Positions 1 to 9,438 of a stretch of 64,000 bases of DNA are shown piece after piece. The position numbers were made by a program, and so were the translations under genes. Below the pieces are notes generated by a model. That model searched no databases and was not told the DNA's origin. It worked only from the letters and a program-made list of their open reading frames with translations. Position 1 is the stretch's first letter. The number at the start of each line of letters is the position of its first letter. The stretch comes from Pseudomonadota bacterium (GTDB taxonomy: Bacteria; Pseudomonadota; Gammaproteobacteria; Burkholderiales; Burkholderiaceae_C). The stretch covers positions 62,001 to 126,000 of the forward strand of contig JAFEEG010000007.1 of NCBI GenBank assembly GCA_018241225.1, given 5' to 3'.

Positions 1-1
1 C

Positions 2-514
2 CAGTTCGTCAACGTGCGCATGACCTTGCGCACCATCGATGCGCTGGTGGTGCCGGTCACCGCGGTGCGCAACGGCCCCAAGGGGCCCTACGTGTTCGTG
101 GTGGGCGAGGACAAGAAGGCGCGCATGCGCCTCATCAAGCGCGGCGAGACCACGGTCGAATGGGTGCAGATCACCGACGGGCTCAAGGCCGACGAGCGCG
201 TGGTCACCGAAGGCGGCGACCGCCTGGACGACGGCACGGTCGTGGCGTTGCAGGGCGACGCACCGCCGCCCGGTGGTGTTGCAGCGAACAAGGGCGCGAC
301 CACGGGCGAGGCCGGCGGTGCCGCGGCCCGCAAGGTGAGCCCGCCCAATGCCGAGCAGCGCCAGCGCATCCTCGATTCCGCAGCCGGCGACCCCGAGAAG
401 CTGGCGCAGCGCAAGGCCTTCCTGGAGGCCATCGACAAGGGTGACCCGCAGGCGCTGGAGCGCTGGCAGCAGATGAGCCAGCGCCGCCGGCGTGACGGCG
501 GCGGCCCTCCGTGA
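2..514 (+). CDS. mdtA: RND efflux periplasmic adaptor (MdtA type), C-terminal part
   Basis: The frame is open from the window edge, so this is the last ~170 residues of a periplasmic membrane-fusion (adaptor) protein that bridges an inner-membrane RND pump to an outer-membrane channel. The visible part is the beta-barrel and membrane-proximal end (NVRMTLRTIDALVVPVTAV, then GPKGPYVFVV and a DGLKADERVVTEG segment), the usual end of the MdtA/AcrA fold. It is followed by a ~75-residue Ala/Gln/Arg-rich tail that normal adaptors lack or have shorter. The stop overlaps the start region of the next pump gene, so the genes form an operon. The MdtA assignment rests on two non-identical RND pump genes following it. 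Confidence 0.88.
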   Translation, partial: QFVNVRMTLRTIDALVVPVTAVRNGPKGPYVFVVGEDKKARMRLIKRGETTVEWVQITDGLKADERVVTEGGDRLDDGTVVALQGDAPPPGGVAANKGATTGEAGGAAARKVSPPNAEQRQRILDSAAGDPEKLAQRKAFLEAIDKGDPQALERWQQMSQRRRRDGGGPP

Positions 515-524
515 GGTGGCGGCC

Positions 525-3500
525 GTGAGCCCCTCGCGCCCCTTCATCCAGCGCCCGGTGGCCACCGGGCTGCTCATGCTCGCCATCGTGCTGGCGGGTC
601 TGGTGGGTTTTCGCCTGCTGCCGCTGTCGGCATTGCCCCAGGTGGACTACCCGACCATCCAGGTGCAGACGCTCTACCCCGGTGCAAGCCCCGAGGTGAT
701 GAGCCGCACCGTGAGCGCGCCGCTGGAGCGCCAGTTCGGCCAGATGTCGGGCCTGAACCGCATGAGCTCGGTCAGCGCAGCGGGCGTTTCCATCGTCACG
801 CTGCAATTCGACCTGGACCAGACGCTGGACGTAGCCGAGCAGCAGGTGCAGGCGGCCATCAACGCAGGGGGCTCCTTCCTGCCGGCCGACCTGCCAGCGC
901 CCCCGGTGTATGCCAAGGTGAACCCGGCCGATGCGCCCATCCTCACGCTGGCGGTGCGCTCCGACACGCTGCCGCTGACCGAGGTACAGAACCTGGTGAA
1001 CACGCGCCTGGCGCAGAAGATCAGCCAGGTGGGCGGCGTGGGCCTGGTCACGCTGGCTGGCGGGCAGCGGCCTGCAGTGCGCATCCAGGCCGATACCAAC
1101 GCGCTGGCATCGGTAGGCATCGGCATCGACACGCTTCGCAGCGCCATCGCCGCGGCCAACGCCAACAGCGCCAAGGGCACCTTCGACGGACCGCAGCGCG
1201 CCTACACCATCAACTCCAACGACCAGCTCCTGACCGCGGCCGACTACCAGAACCTGGTCGTTGCCTGGAAGAACGGCGCGCCGGTGCGCATGCGCGACGT
1301 GGCCAAGGTGGTGGACAGCGCGGAGAACACGCAACTGGGCGCCTGGGCGGCGACCAAGGATCAGGCCGACAAGTCGCTGCACCCCGCCGTCATCGTCAAC
1401 GTGCAGCGCCAACCCGGCGCCAACGTCATTTCCACGGTCGATTCCATTCGCGCCCGCCTGCCCGAGCTGGAAGCCTCGCTGCCCGGGTCCCTCAAGGTCG
1501 AAGTGCTGTCCGACCGCACACAGGGCATCCGCGCCTCGGTGGAGCATGTGCAGATCGAGCTGGGCCTGGCGGTGGCGCTGGTGGTGCTGGTGATCTTCTT
1601 CTTCCTGCACAGCGTGCGGGCCACCATCATCGCCAGCATTGCGGTGCCCATCTCGCTCGTGGGCACCTGCGGGCTCATGTACCTGCTGGGCTACTCGCTC
1701 AACAACCTGAGCCTGATGGCGCTGACCATCGCCACCGGCTTCGTGGTGGACGACGCGATCGTGATGATCGAGAACATCGCGCGCTACATCGAGCAGGGCG
1801 AGAAGCCCTTTGCGGCGGCCATCAAGGGTGCCACGCAGATCGGCTTCACCATCATCTCGCTAACCGTGTCGCTGGTGGCGGTGCTCATTCCGCTGCTGTT
1901 CATGGAAGACGTGGTGGGGCGGCTGTTTCGCGAGTTCGCGATCACGCTGGCCATCACCATCCTGATCTCTGCCGTGGTCTCGCTCACGCTGGTGCCGATG
2001 ATGTCCGCGCGCTGGCTGCGCCACGAGGAAGTGGCGGGCCAGGGGCGCATGGCGGTGGCGGTGCACGGCTTCTTCGAGCGCGTCATTGCCGGCTACGACC
2101 GGCAGCTTCAATGGGTGCTGCGCCACCAGGGCATGACGTTGATGGTGGCCATTACGACGCTGGTGCTCACGGCCCTGCTTTACGTCGTGATTCCCAAGGG
2201 CCTGTTCCCCACGCAGGACACCGGCCAGCTGCGCGTGCGGGTGGAAGCCGCGCAGGACATCTCGTACACCCGCATGGCACAGCTGCAGCAGCAGGTGGCG
2301 CAGGTGGTGCTGGCCGACCCGGCGGTACGTGCATTGAGCGCGGTGGTGGGCGTGGATGCGGCCAACAACACCATGCTCAACACCGGCAGCCTGCTCATCA
2401 ACTTCGAGCGCGGCCACGGCAGCCAGCAGGAGCTGATGCAGCGGCTGAAGGACTCGGTGCAAAAGCAGGTGGCGGGCGTGACGCTGTACATGCAGCCCAC
2501 GCAAGACCTGACGATCGACGCCGAAACCGGGCCAACGGAATTCCGCGTCTCCATCGAAGGCGCAGACACCGACCAGGTCAACGACTGGGCCAACCGCCTG
2601 GTGGCCAGGCTGCGCACGCCCGAGATGACGCCCTGGGTGCGCAACGCCACCACCGACGCCGGCGCGCAGGGCCTGGCCGCCTACGTGGACGTGGACCGGG
2701 CCACCGCCTCGCGCTTGTCGATTACCGCCAGCGCGGTGGACGATGCGCTGTACAGCGCCTTCGGCCAGCGCATCGTCTCCACCATCTTCACCGAGACCAA
2801 CCAGTACCGCGTGATCCTGGAGGCGCAGCGCCAGGGCCTGTCGTCGGTCGACGGGCTGGCGTCGCTGCAGATCAAGACCGGCAACGGCTCGACCACGCCG
2901 CTGTCTTCCTTCGCCACGGTGCGCGAGCAGCCGGCGCCGCTGCAGGTCACGCGCGTGTCGCAGTACCCGGCCGCCACGGTGGGCTTCGACACTGCGCCCG
3001 ATGTGGCGCTGGGCCGTTCGGTGAGCCAGATCCGCAAGGCCGCGCAGGAAATCGGCTTGCCATCGAGCATGACGCTGCGCTTCCTGGGTGCGGCTGGCGC
3101 GTACGAGAAGTCGCTCACCAGCCAGCTCTACCTGATCCTGGCGGCGGTGGTGTGCGTGTACATCGTGCTGGGCGTGCTGTATGAGAGCTACGTGCACCCG
3201 CTCACCATCCTGAGCACGCTGCCCTCGGCCGGCGTGGGCGCGCTGCTGGCGCTGATGGTGAGCGGCAACGACCTGGGGGTGATCGGCATCATCGGCATCA
3301 TCCTTCTCATCGGCATCGTGAAGAAGAACGCGATCATGATGATCGACTTCGCCATCGACGCCGAACGCAACCAGGGCATGGAGCCGCAGCAGGCCATTCA
3401 CCAGGCGGCGCTGCTGCGCTTCCGGCCGATCATGATGACCACGCTCGCGGCCCTGGGCGCGGCGCTGCCGCTGATGTTCGGCTGGGGCGAAGGTGCCGAG

Positions 3501-3656
3501 TTGCGCCGCCCGCTGGGCCTGGCCATCTTCGGCGGGCTGGTGCTGTCGCAGGCGCTGACGCTCTACACCACGCCGGTGATCTATCTCGCCTTCGACCGCC
3601 TCGGCCAGCGCCTGCGTCCCGCGCGCAATGAGCAGGACGAAGGGGAGCCGGCGTGA
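525..3656 (+). CDS. mdtB: RND multidrug efflux pump subunit MdtB
   Basis: Inner-membrane proton-driven RND (HAE-1) transporter that expels drugs or toxic organics through the adaptor and outer-membrane channel. I chose GTG at 525, preceded by GAGGTGG, giving 1043 residues and the family-typical opening SRPFIQRPVATGLLMLAIVL; an in-frame GTG at 492 would add 11 residues. The proton-relay Asp pair lies in VVDDAIV at about residues 408-409, and the Lys partner in IVKKNAIMM near 930, matching the AcrB pattern. Two large periplasmic loops and twelve membrane segments are evident. The last codons overlap the next start (GTGA). In Escherichia coli, MdtB and MdtC form a heterotrimer; the same is inferred here. 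Confidence 0.93.
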   Translation: MSPSRPFIQRPVATGLLMLAIVLAGLVGFRLLPLSALPQVDYPTIQVQTLYPGASPEVMSRTVSAPLERQFGQMSGLNRMSSVSAAGVSIVTLQFDLDQTLDVAEQQVQAAINAGGSFLPADLPAPPVYAKVNPADAPILTLAVRSDTLPLTEVQNLVNTRLAQKISQVGGVGLVTLAGGQRPAVRIQADTNALASVGIGIDTLRSAIAAANANSAKGTFDGPQRAYTINSNDQLLTAADYQNLVVAWKNGAPVRMRDVAKVVDSAENTQLGAWAATKDQADKSLHPAVIVNVQRQPGANVISTVDSIRARLPELEASLPGSLKVEVLSDRTQGIRASVEHVQIELGLAVALVVLVIFFFLHSVRATIIASIAVPISLVGTCGLMYLLGYSLNNLSLMALTIATGFVVDDAIVMIENIARYIEQGEKPFAAAIKGATQIGFTIISLTVSLVAVLIPLLFMEDVVGRLFREFAITLAITILISAVVSLTLVPMMSARWLRHEEVAGQGRMAVAVHGFFERVIAGYDRQLQWVLRHQGMTLMVAITTLVLTALLYVVIPKGLFPTQDTGQLRVRVEAAQDISYTRMAQLQQQVAQVVLADPAVRALSAVVGVDAANNTMLNTGSLLINFERGHGSQQELMQRLKDSVQKQVAGVTLYMQPTQDLTIDAETGPTEFRVSIEGADTDQVNDWANRLVARLRTPEMTPWVRNATTDAGAQGLAAYVDVDRATASRLSITASAVDDALYSAFGQRIVSTIFTETNQYRVILEAQRQGLSSVDGLASLQIKTGNGSTTPLSSFATVREQPAPLQVTRVSQYPAATVGFDTAPDVALGRSVSQIRKAAQEIGLPSSMTLRFLGAAGAYEKSLTSQLYLILAAVVCVYIVLGVLYESYVHPLTILSTLPSAGVGALLALMVSGNDLGVIGIIGIILLIGIVKKNAIMMIDFAIDAERNQGMEPQQAIHQAALLRFRPIMMTTLAALGAALPLMFGWGEGAELRRPLGLAIFGGLVLSQALTLYTTPVIYLAFDRLGQRLRPARNEQDEGEPA

Positions 3657-6600
3657 ACCTCTCGCGGCCCTTCGTCGAACGCCCCATCGCGACGGTGCTG
3701 CTGACCATCGGCCTCGCCTTGGCGGGCATGATGGCCTTCTTCGTATTGCCGGTGGCGCCGCTGCCGCAGGTGGACTACCCCACCATCTCGGTCACCGCGA
3801 ACATCGCCGGCGCCAGCCCGGCCACCATGGCCTCCAGCGTGGCCACGCCGCTGGAGCGCTACCTGGGCGTGATCCCGGGAGTGAACGAGATCACCTCCAA
3901 CAGCTCCAACGGCAACACCCGCATCACGCTGCAGTTCGACCTGAGCCGCAACATCGACTCGGCAGCGCGCGAAGTGCAGGCCGCCATCAACGCCGCGCGG
4001 GTGGACCTGCCGGCCACGCTGCGCAACAACCCGACCTACCGCAAGGTGAATCCGGCGGCCTCGCCCGTGATCATCCTGGCGCTCACTTCCAAGACGCGCA
4101 CGCCGGGGCAGATCTACGACGCGGTGTCCAACATCGTGAGCCAGCGGCTATCGCAGGTGGACGGCGTGGGCGACGTGGAGATTGGCGGAGGCTCGCTGCC
4201 CGCGGTGCGGGTGGAGCTGGAGCCCTACTCGCTCAACCGCATGGGCATCAGCTCCGAGGATGTGCGCGCGGCCATCCAGGCCAACAACGCCAACCGGCCC
4301 AAGGGCGAGGTGGTCAGCGGCGACAGGCGCCTGCAGATCTACACCCCGGCGCCGGGCCTGCGCGCGGCCGACTACCGCGACCTGGTGATCGCCTGGCGCA
4401 ACGGCGCCGCAGTGCGCTTGCGCGACGTGGCCCGGGTGGAAGACGGCGTGGAGAACACGCGCACCATCGGCCTGTTCAACGGCTCGCCGGCGGTGGTGGT
4501 GCTCATCACGCAGCAGCCGGGTGCCAACATCATCGAGACGGTGGACAGCGTTCGCAACCTGCTGCCCGAGCTGCGCGCGCAGTTGCCGGCCGACATCGCG
4601 GTGCAGGTGGCGTCGGATCGCACCAATTCCATCCGCGCCTCGCTGCGCGAGGTGGAGGCCACGCTGGTCATCTCGGTGGGCCTGGTGGTGCTGGTGGTGG
4701 GGCTGTTCCTGCGGCGAGCACGCGCCACGATCATTCCGGCAGTGGCCACGGTGGTGTCGCTCATGGCCACCTTCGGCGTCATGCACCTGCTGCACTTCTC
4801 GCTCAACAACCTCAGCCTGATGGCGCTCACGGTGGCCACGGGCTTCGTGGTGGACGACGCGATCGTGGTGCTGGAAAACATCCAGCGGCACATCGAGGCC
4901 GGAATGGGCCGCGTGCAGGCGGCCCTCAAGGGTGCGCGCGAGGTGGGCTTTACCGTGCTGTCGATCAGCCTGTCGCTGGTGGCGGTGTTCATTCCGCTGC
5001 TGTTCATGGGCGGGCAGGTGGGGCGGCTGTTCTCCGAGTTCGCCATCACGCTGTCGGCCGCGGTGCTGATCTCGCTGGTGGTCTCCCTCACCACCACGCC
5101 CATGATGTGCGCCGCACTGCTGCGCTCGGAGCACCACTACGAAAAGAAGAGCGGGCCGCCCGGCCGCCTGGCCCGCGCGGCAGAGCGCGTGTGGGACGTG
5201 ATCCTGCGCACCTATGCGGCCAGCCTGGACTGGGCGCTGGCGCACAAGGCGCTGGTCATCCTGATCCTGGCGGTGGTGGTGGGGCTGAACTTCGAGCTGT
5301 TCAAGGCCATTCCCAAGGGCTACTTCCCGCAGCAGGACAACGGGCAGATGATCACCGGCATCCGCGCCGACCAGAGCATCTCCTCGACCGCGCTGAACGA
5401 CAAGCTCAAGCAGGCGGTGGACATCATCCATGCCGACCCGGCGGTGGACACGGTGGTGGGTTTTGCAGGCGGCTCGCGCGCAGGCGGCGGCTTCATGTTC
5501 GTCAACCTCAAGCCGGTGGGCGAGCGCAATGTGAAGACCCAGCAGGTGATGGACCGGCTGCGGCCGCAACTCAACCAGATACCTGGCCTGCGCGTCTTCC
5601 TCGGCCCGGTGCAGGACCTGCGCATGGGCGGGCGCCAGAGCAACTCCACCTACCAGTACACGCTGCGCAGCGACAACCTGGCCGACCTGCGCGCCTGGTC
5701 GGCCAAGCTGACCGACCGGATGGGGCAGTACCCGCAACTCATCGACGTGGACGGCGAGAGCAGCGACAACGGTGTGGAAACCTACGTCGACATGAACCGC
5801 GAGCAGGCCGCGCGACTGGGCGTGAACACCAGCGCCATGAACACGGCCCTGTACAACGCCTTCGGCCAGCGCAGCGTGGCCACCATCTACAACGACCGCA
5901 ACCAGTATTCGGTGATCATGGAGTGGGCGCCGCGCTTCCAGCCATCGCCAGTGGTGCTGCCCGACCTGTACGTGCCCTCCACGCTCAACACCAGCACCGA
6001 TGCCACTGGCCAGACGGTGCTCAGTTCGGTGGAGAACAACACCGACGCAACGTCGGGCACTTCCACCGTCACCTCCGCCAACCCTGGCTCGCGCACCTCG
6101 TCGGCGGGGCAGGCAGTGGCCACCAACCTCACGGCGCTGGTGCCGCTATCCACCTTCGCGAAGCTGGCCGAGCGGGCGGTGCCCAGTTCCATCAGCCACC
6201 AGGGCACGGAGCTGTCCAGCACCATTTCCTTCAACCTGCCCGACGGCGTGACGCTGGAAGATGCCAAGCGGGCGGTCAAGCAGGCCGAGGCCGACATCGC
6301 CATGCCGATCAACGTGCGCGGCAGCTTCGAGGGCACGGCGCGCGCGGCCGGCGAAAGCGCGGCGCAGCAGGCCATGCTCATCATCGCGGCCATCGTGGTG
6401 ATCTACATCGTGCTGGGCATCCTCTACGAAAGCCTCATCCATCCGCTGACGGTGCTCAGCACCTTGCCCTCCGCCGGTGTGGGCGCGGTGCTGGCGCTGA
6501 TGCTGTTTCGCATGGAGCTGTCGGTCATTGCCCTGATCGGGCTGTTCCTGCTCATCGGCATCGTGAAGAAGAACGCCATCCTGATCATCGACTTTGCGCT

Positions 6601-6913
6601 GGAGGCCGAGCGCGCGCGCGGCATCAGCGCCACAGAGGCGGTGCGCGAGGCCTGCCTGCTGCGCCTGCGGCCCATTCTCATGACCACCATGGCCGCCATG
6701 CTGGGCGCGCTGCCGCTGGCCATCGGCTTCGGCCTGGGCTCGGAGCTGCGCCAGCCGCTGGGCGTGGCCATCATCGGCGGGCTGCTGGCCTGCCAGCTCC
6801 TGACCTTGCTGACCACTCCGGTGGTCTACGTGCTGCTCGACAAGCTTCGCTTCAAGCGCGGCGACGAGCGCGCACTCAGCCGCGCTGGCGCCACCGAAGC
6901 GGCCCAGGCGTGA
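3653..6913 (+). CDS. mdtC: RND multidrug efflux pump subunit MdtC
   Basis: Second RND pump protein of the operon, 1086 residues, starting with NLSRPFVERPIATVLLTIGL and overlapping mdtB by 4 bases, so translation is probably coupled. The relay aspartates are in VVDDAIV near residue 401 and the Lys is in IVKKNAILIIDFA near 970. It is about 60 residues longer than the E. coli MdtC. The excess is a Ser/Thr/Asn-rich insertion at roughly residues 775-825, after PDLYVPSTLNTSTD and before TALVPLSTFAKL, in the second periplasmic porter/docking region. This insertion is absent from the mdtB product next door. Function as the heteromeric partner of MdtB is inferred from the pair arrangement. Confidence 0.93.
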   Translation: MNLSRPFVERPIATVLLTIGLALAGMMAFFVLPVAPLPQVDYPTISVTANIAGASPATMASSVATPLERYLGVIPGVNEITSNSSNGNTRITLQFDLSRNIDSAAREVQAAINAARVDLPATLRNNPTYRKVNPAASPVIILALTSKTRTPGQIYDAVSNIVSQRLSQVDGVGDVEIGGGSLPAVRVELEPYSLNRMGISSEDVRAAIQANNANRPKGEVVSGDRRLQIYTPAPGLRAADYRDLVIAWRNGAAVRLRDVARVEDGVENTRTIGLFNGSPAVVVLITQQPGANIIETVDSVRNLLPELRAQLPADIAVQVASDRTNSIRASLREVEATLVISVGLVVLVVGLFLRRARATIIPAVATVVSLMATFGVMHLLHFSLNNLSLMALTVATGFVVDDAIVVLENIQRHIEAGMGRVQAALKGAREVGFTVLSISLSLVAVFIPLLFMGGQVGRLFSEFAITLSAAVLISLVVSLTTTPMMCAALLRSEHHYEKKSGPPGRLARAAERVWDVILRTYAASLDWALAHKALVILILAVVVGLNFELFKAIPKGYFPQQDNGQMITGIRADQSISSTALNDKLKQAVDIIHADPAVDTVVGFAGGSRAGGGFMFVNLKPVGERNVKTQQVMDRLRPQLNQIPGLRVFLGPVQDLRMGGRQSNSTYQYTLRSDNLADLRAWSAKLTDRMGQYPQLIDVDGESSDNGVETYVDMNREQAARLGVNTSAMNTALYNAFGQRSVATIYNDRNQYSVIMEWAPRFQPSPVVLPDLYVPSTLNTSTDATGQTVLSSVENNTDATSGTSTVTSANPGSRTSSAGQAVATNLTALVPLSTFAKLAERAVPSSISHQGTELSSTISFNLPDGVTLEDAKRAVKQAEADIAMPINVRGSFEGTARAAGESAAQQAMLIIAAIVVIYIVLGILYESLIHPLTVLSTLPSAGVGAVLALMLFRMELSVIALIGLFLLIGIVKKNAILIIDFALEAERARGISATEAVREACLLRLRPILMTTMAAMLGALPLAIGFGLGSELRQPLGVAIIGGLLACQLLTLLTTPVVYVLLDKLRFKRGDERALSRAGATEAAQA

Positions 6914-6924
6914 TTCCAACCTGC

Positions 6925-8373
6925 ATGCTCATGAAGAAGAAACGCTCTCATCCCATCCTGGTCCGCTCCACTGCCGCGCTGGCTGTGCTGGTGCTGATGG
7001 CCGGTTGCGCCGTCGGCCCCGCCTACGAGCGGCCGCAGACGCCCGAGCCTGCTGCCTGGAAGGAGACGCCCGTGGCCCAGGGCTGGGCGCCCGCGGTGCC
7101 GGCCGACGCGCTGGAGCGCGGGGAGTGGTGGAAGCTCTTCAATGACGCGGGCCTGGACGAGCTGGCCGAGAAGGTGCAGCTGTCCAACCAGAACATTGCC
7201 GCCGCCGTGGCCAGCTACACGCAGGCGCAGGCAGCGGTGCGCGAGCAGCGGGCGGCGCTTTTCCCCACCGTGGCCCTGACCGGCGGCGCGAGCCGCAGCG
7301 GGACGCGCACGTCGGGCAGCGCAACCGGCACGGCCAACGTGGCGCTGGGCGCTTCGTGGGAGCCCGACCTGTGGGGGCGCCTGCGCGAGTCGGTGAGCAG
7401 CGCGCAGGCCGCGGCGCAGGCCAGCGAGGCGGACCTGGCTTCGGCACGGTTGTCGATGCTGGGCGAGCTGGCCATCGACTACTTCTCGCTGCGCGAGGCC
7501 GATGCCGAGCTGGACGTGCTGGCCACCACCATCGAAGGCTACGAGCGCTCGTTCACCATCACCCGCAACCGCTACGAGGCCGGCATTGCGGCGCAAAGCG
7601 ATGTGCTACAGGCCGAGACCCTGCTGGCCAACACGCGGGCCCAGTACGCAGCCACCCAGCGCACGCGCGCGACGCTGGAGCATGCCATTGCAGTGCTTAC
7701 CGGCGCGCCGCCCTCGGGCTTCACGCTGGCCAAGCAGACCTGGACGCCGGTGGTGCCCGGCATTCCCAGCGGCGTGCCTTCGCAGTTGCTGCAGCGTCGC
7801 CCCGACATTGCATCGGCCGAGCGGGCGGTGGCGTCGGCCAATTCGCAGATCGGCATTGCCCGCTCCGCCTATTTCCCCAGCATCAGCCTGGACGCCTCGC
7901 TGGGCCGCAGCAGCTCGCGCGTGTCGGACCTGTTCAATGCCTCGAACACGCTGTGGTCGCTGGGCTTTTCGGTGGCGCAGGTGGTGTTCGACGCGGGCGC
8001 CATCGGTGCACGGGTCGACCAGGCCAGCGCCGCGCACGACGCTGCCATTGCGCGCTATCGCCAGACCGTGCTGACGGCTTTCCAGGCGGTGGAAGACCAG
8101 CTCAGCGCCGCTGCCAGCCTCGAGCAGCAGCTGCAGCAATACACCGTGGCTTCGATTGCGGCGGACAAGACCGAGCAGCAGATCATCAACCGCTACCGTG
8201 CGGGGCAAGTGGGCTATACGGACGTGGTGGTGGCCCAGGTCTCGGCCTTGAATTCGCGGCGCAGCGTGCTTCAGTTGCAGGTGGCGCAGCAACTGGCGGC
8301 CATCGGCCTGATCCAGGCCCTGGGCGGCGGCTGGCAGGCGCAGTGGATGGTGCAGCAGGGCAGCGCGAACTGA
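6925..8373 (+). CDS. Outer-membrane efflux lipoprotein (NodT/OprM family)
   Basis: Outer-membrane channel of the tripartite pump. ATG at 6925 (or 6931, MKKKRSH) opens a lipoprotein signal: basic start, hydrophobic stretch, then lipobox LMAGC with the acylated Cys about 25 residues in, followed by AVGPAYERP, the usual NodT-family start. The protein is about 482 residues, with the duplicated outer-membrane efflux protein domains (long Ala/Gln-rich helices such as AAVASYTQAQAAVREQRAAL, and LLQRRPDIASAERAV at the start of the second repeat). It follows mdtC by 11 bases and is the last gene of the operon. A GC-rich hairpin lies just after its stop. Confidence 0.92.
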   Translation: MLMKKKRSHPILVRSTAALAVLVLMAGCAVGPAYERPQTPEPAAWKETPVAQGWAPAVPADALERGEWWKLFNDAGLDELAEKVQLSNQNIAAAVASYTQAQAAVREQRAALFPTVALTGGASRSGTRTSGSATGTANVALGASWEPDLWGRLRESVSSAQAAAQASEADLASARLSMLGELAIDYFSLREADAELDVLATTIEGYERSFTITRNRYEAGIAAQSDVLQAETLLANTRAQYAATQRTRATLEHAIAVLTGAPPSGFTLAKQTWTPVVPGIPSGVPSQLLQRRPDIASAERAVASANSQIGIARSAYFPSISLDASLGRSSSRVSDLFNASNTLWSLGFSVAQVVFDAGAIGARVDQASAAHDAAIARYRQTVLTAFQAVEDQLSAAASLEQQLQQYTVASIAADKTEQQIINRYRAGQVGYTDVVVAQVSALNSRRSVLQLQVAQQLAAIGLIQALGGGWQAQWMVQQGSAN

Positions 8374-8377
8374 ATTC

Positions 8378-8397
8378 GCGCCGCTGTCCCGCGGCGC
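8378..8397. terminator. GC-rich hairpin between convergent genes
   Basis: Seven-base perfect arms GCGCCGC (8378-8384) and GCGGCGC (8391-8397) flank a TGTCCC loop, exactly in the 24-base gap between the stop of the efflux lipoprotein gene and the stop of the convergent gene. No U-tract follows on either strand, so it is at best a weak or Rho-assisted terminator for both genes. Confidence 0.4.
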
Positions 8398-9192
8398 TCA
8401 GCGCGGCATTTCGACCGGCGAGAGGAATTCGGTGCGCGCGAAGCCGGCGGGCTGCGCTGCCGGCAGTGCCGAGAACTCGGTGCGCGCAAAGGGATCGGTG
8501 CCTGCGTTGGGGCGGCTCGATGCGTCGGGCATCACGCCATGCGCGGGCGCGGCAAAGGCAGCCATGGTCACCGGCCGGCTGGCTGCGCGGGCGGCGTTGG
8601 CGGCATGCCGTACGCGGGACTCCTCACGCAGGCGTGCGATCTGGGCGCGGATATCGTCCATCTGGCGCAGCGTCGTGGAAGCGGGCGCTGCAGGTGGCAA
8701 CTCGACGGCCTGCTCGGGGCTGAACTCGGCAAACTGCTGGGCCAGGGCCGGGTCGAGCGGCTCCTCGATCACCACCACGGATTCGGGCGTGCTCTCGATC
8801 GGCGCAAAGAAGGAGGCCGGCTCGTAGTGCTGGGGAGGCAGGGTGGAGGGCGCATCTTCCAGGTCCACGGCGGCGTGCAGGGCCGCCATTCTCGACTCGA
8901 TCACCTCTTCCTCCGAATCTTCGCGCGCGGACAGCGCCTGGAAGCGGGACGATTGCCTGCGTGGCTTGGCCACCGGCGTGGCCACTGGCTCGGCAACCGG
9001 CCGGGCGGCAACCACCGCGCGGTGCAATACGGCAAACCGGCTGGCGCACAGCATGGCCAGGAAGACCGCCAGGGTGGCAGCCACGTAGCTCAGGCCGCCG
9101 AGGGATTCGATGAAGAAGAGGCAGGAGCCTGCCACGGCCAGGGACGCAATGCCGAGTGTGGCAAAAGCAAGGCCGGTTTGTTGTTGATTCAT
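8398..9192 (-). CDS. Membrane-anchored protein of unknown function, Ala/Pro/Glu-rich tail
   Basis: I do not recognise a family. The 264-residue product starts at ATG 9192, preceded by GAGG seven bases upstream. Two hydrophobic segments (about residues 7-30 and 34-52, GLAFATLGIASLAVAGSCLF and YVAATLAVFLAMLCASRFAV) form an N-terminal hairpin. The rest is a low-complexity, mostly acidic then basic region with an Arg/Glu-rich helix near residues 180-200 (MDDIRAQIARLREESRVR). The C-terminus carries two copies of FARTEF in a 24-residue stretch. A two-pass anchor with a disordered cytoplasmic tail is the simplest reading. Codon use matches the neighbours, so it looks like a genuine resident gene. 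Confidence 0.7.
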   Translation of the reverse strand: MNQQQTGLAFATLGIASLAVAGSCLFFIESLGGLSYVAATLAVFLAMLCASRFAVLHRAVVAARPVAEPVATPVAKPRRQSSRFQALSAREDSEEEVIESRMAALHAAVDLEDAPSTLPPQHYEPASFFAPIESTPESVVVIEEPLDPALAQQFAEFSPEQAVELPPAAPASTTLRQMDDIRAQIARLREESRVRHAANAARAASRPVTMAAFAAPAHGVMPDASSRPNAGTDPFARTEFSALPAAQPAGFARTEFLSPVEMPR

Positions 9193-9438
9193 CGGTGTAC
9201 CTCAAAAGTGTTCACATAATTTTGCAAACAGACGGACGCTTGAGGGAAGTCGTCGTCAGTATTTACTAAAAAAGTGTGAATAAAACGGCACATTCGACCC
9301 ACCAGACGAACTATGGCGGCTGGATAGTCAAGAAACAATTGAGTGACATTGACGTGGAATTTGTCACGGCCTGCTGGAAGGGCGGCGTCCGGAACTCATA
9401 CTTTCAAACTACAGTTCGGCCCATCAGACAGGGCCTCC

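Noticed and set aside
204..3401. Long minus-strand open frames opposite the RND pump genes
   Set aside because: They are Arg/His/Gln-rich antisense readings of mdtB with no recognisable domain; the plus-strand product has complete family motifs.
3628..6924. Long plus-strand frame leading into the outer-membrane lipoprotein gene
   Set aside because: The part before 6925 is an out-of-frame reading of mdtC; the real protein starts at the lipoprotein signal.
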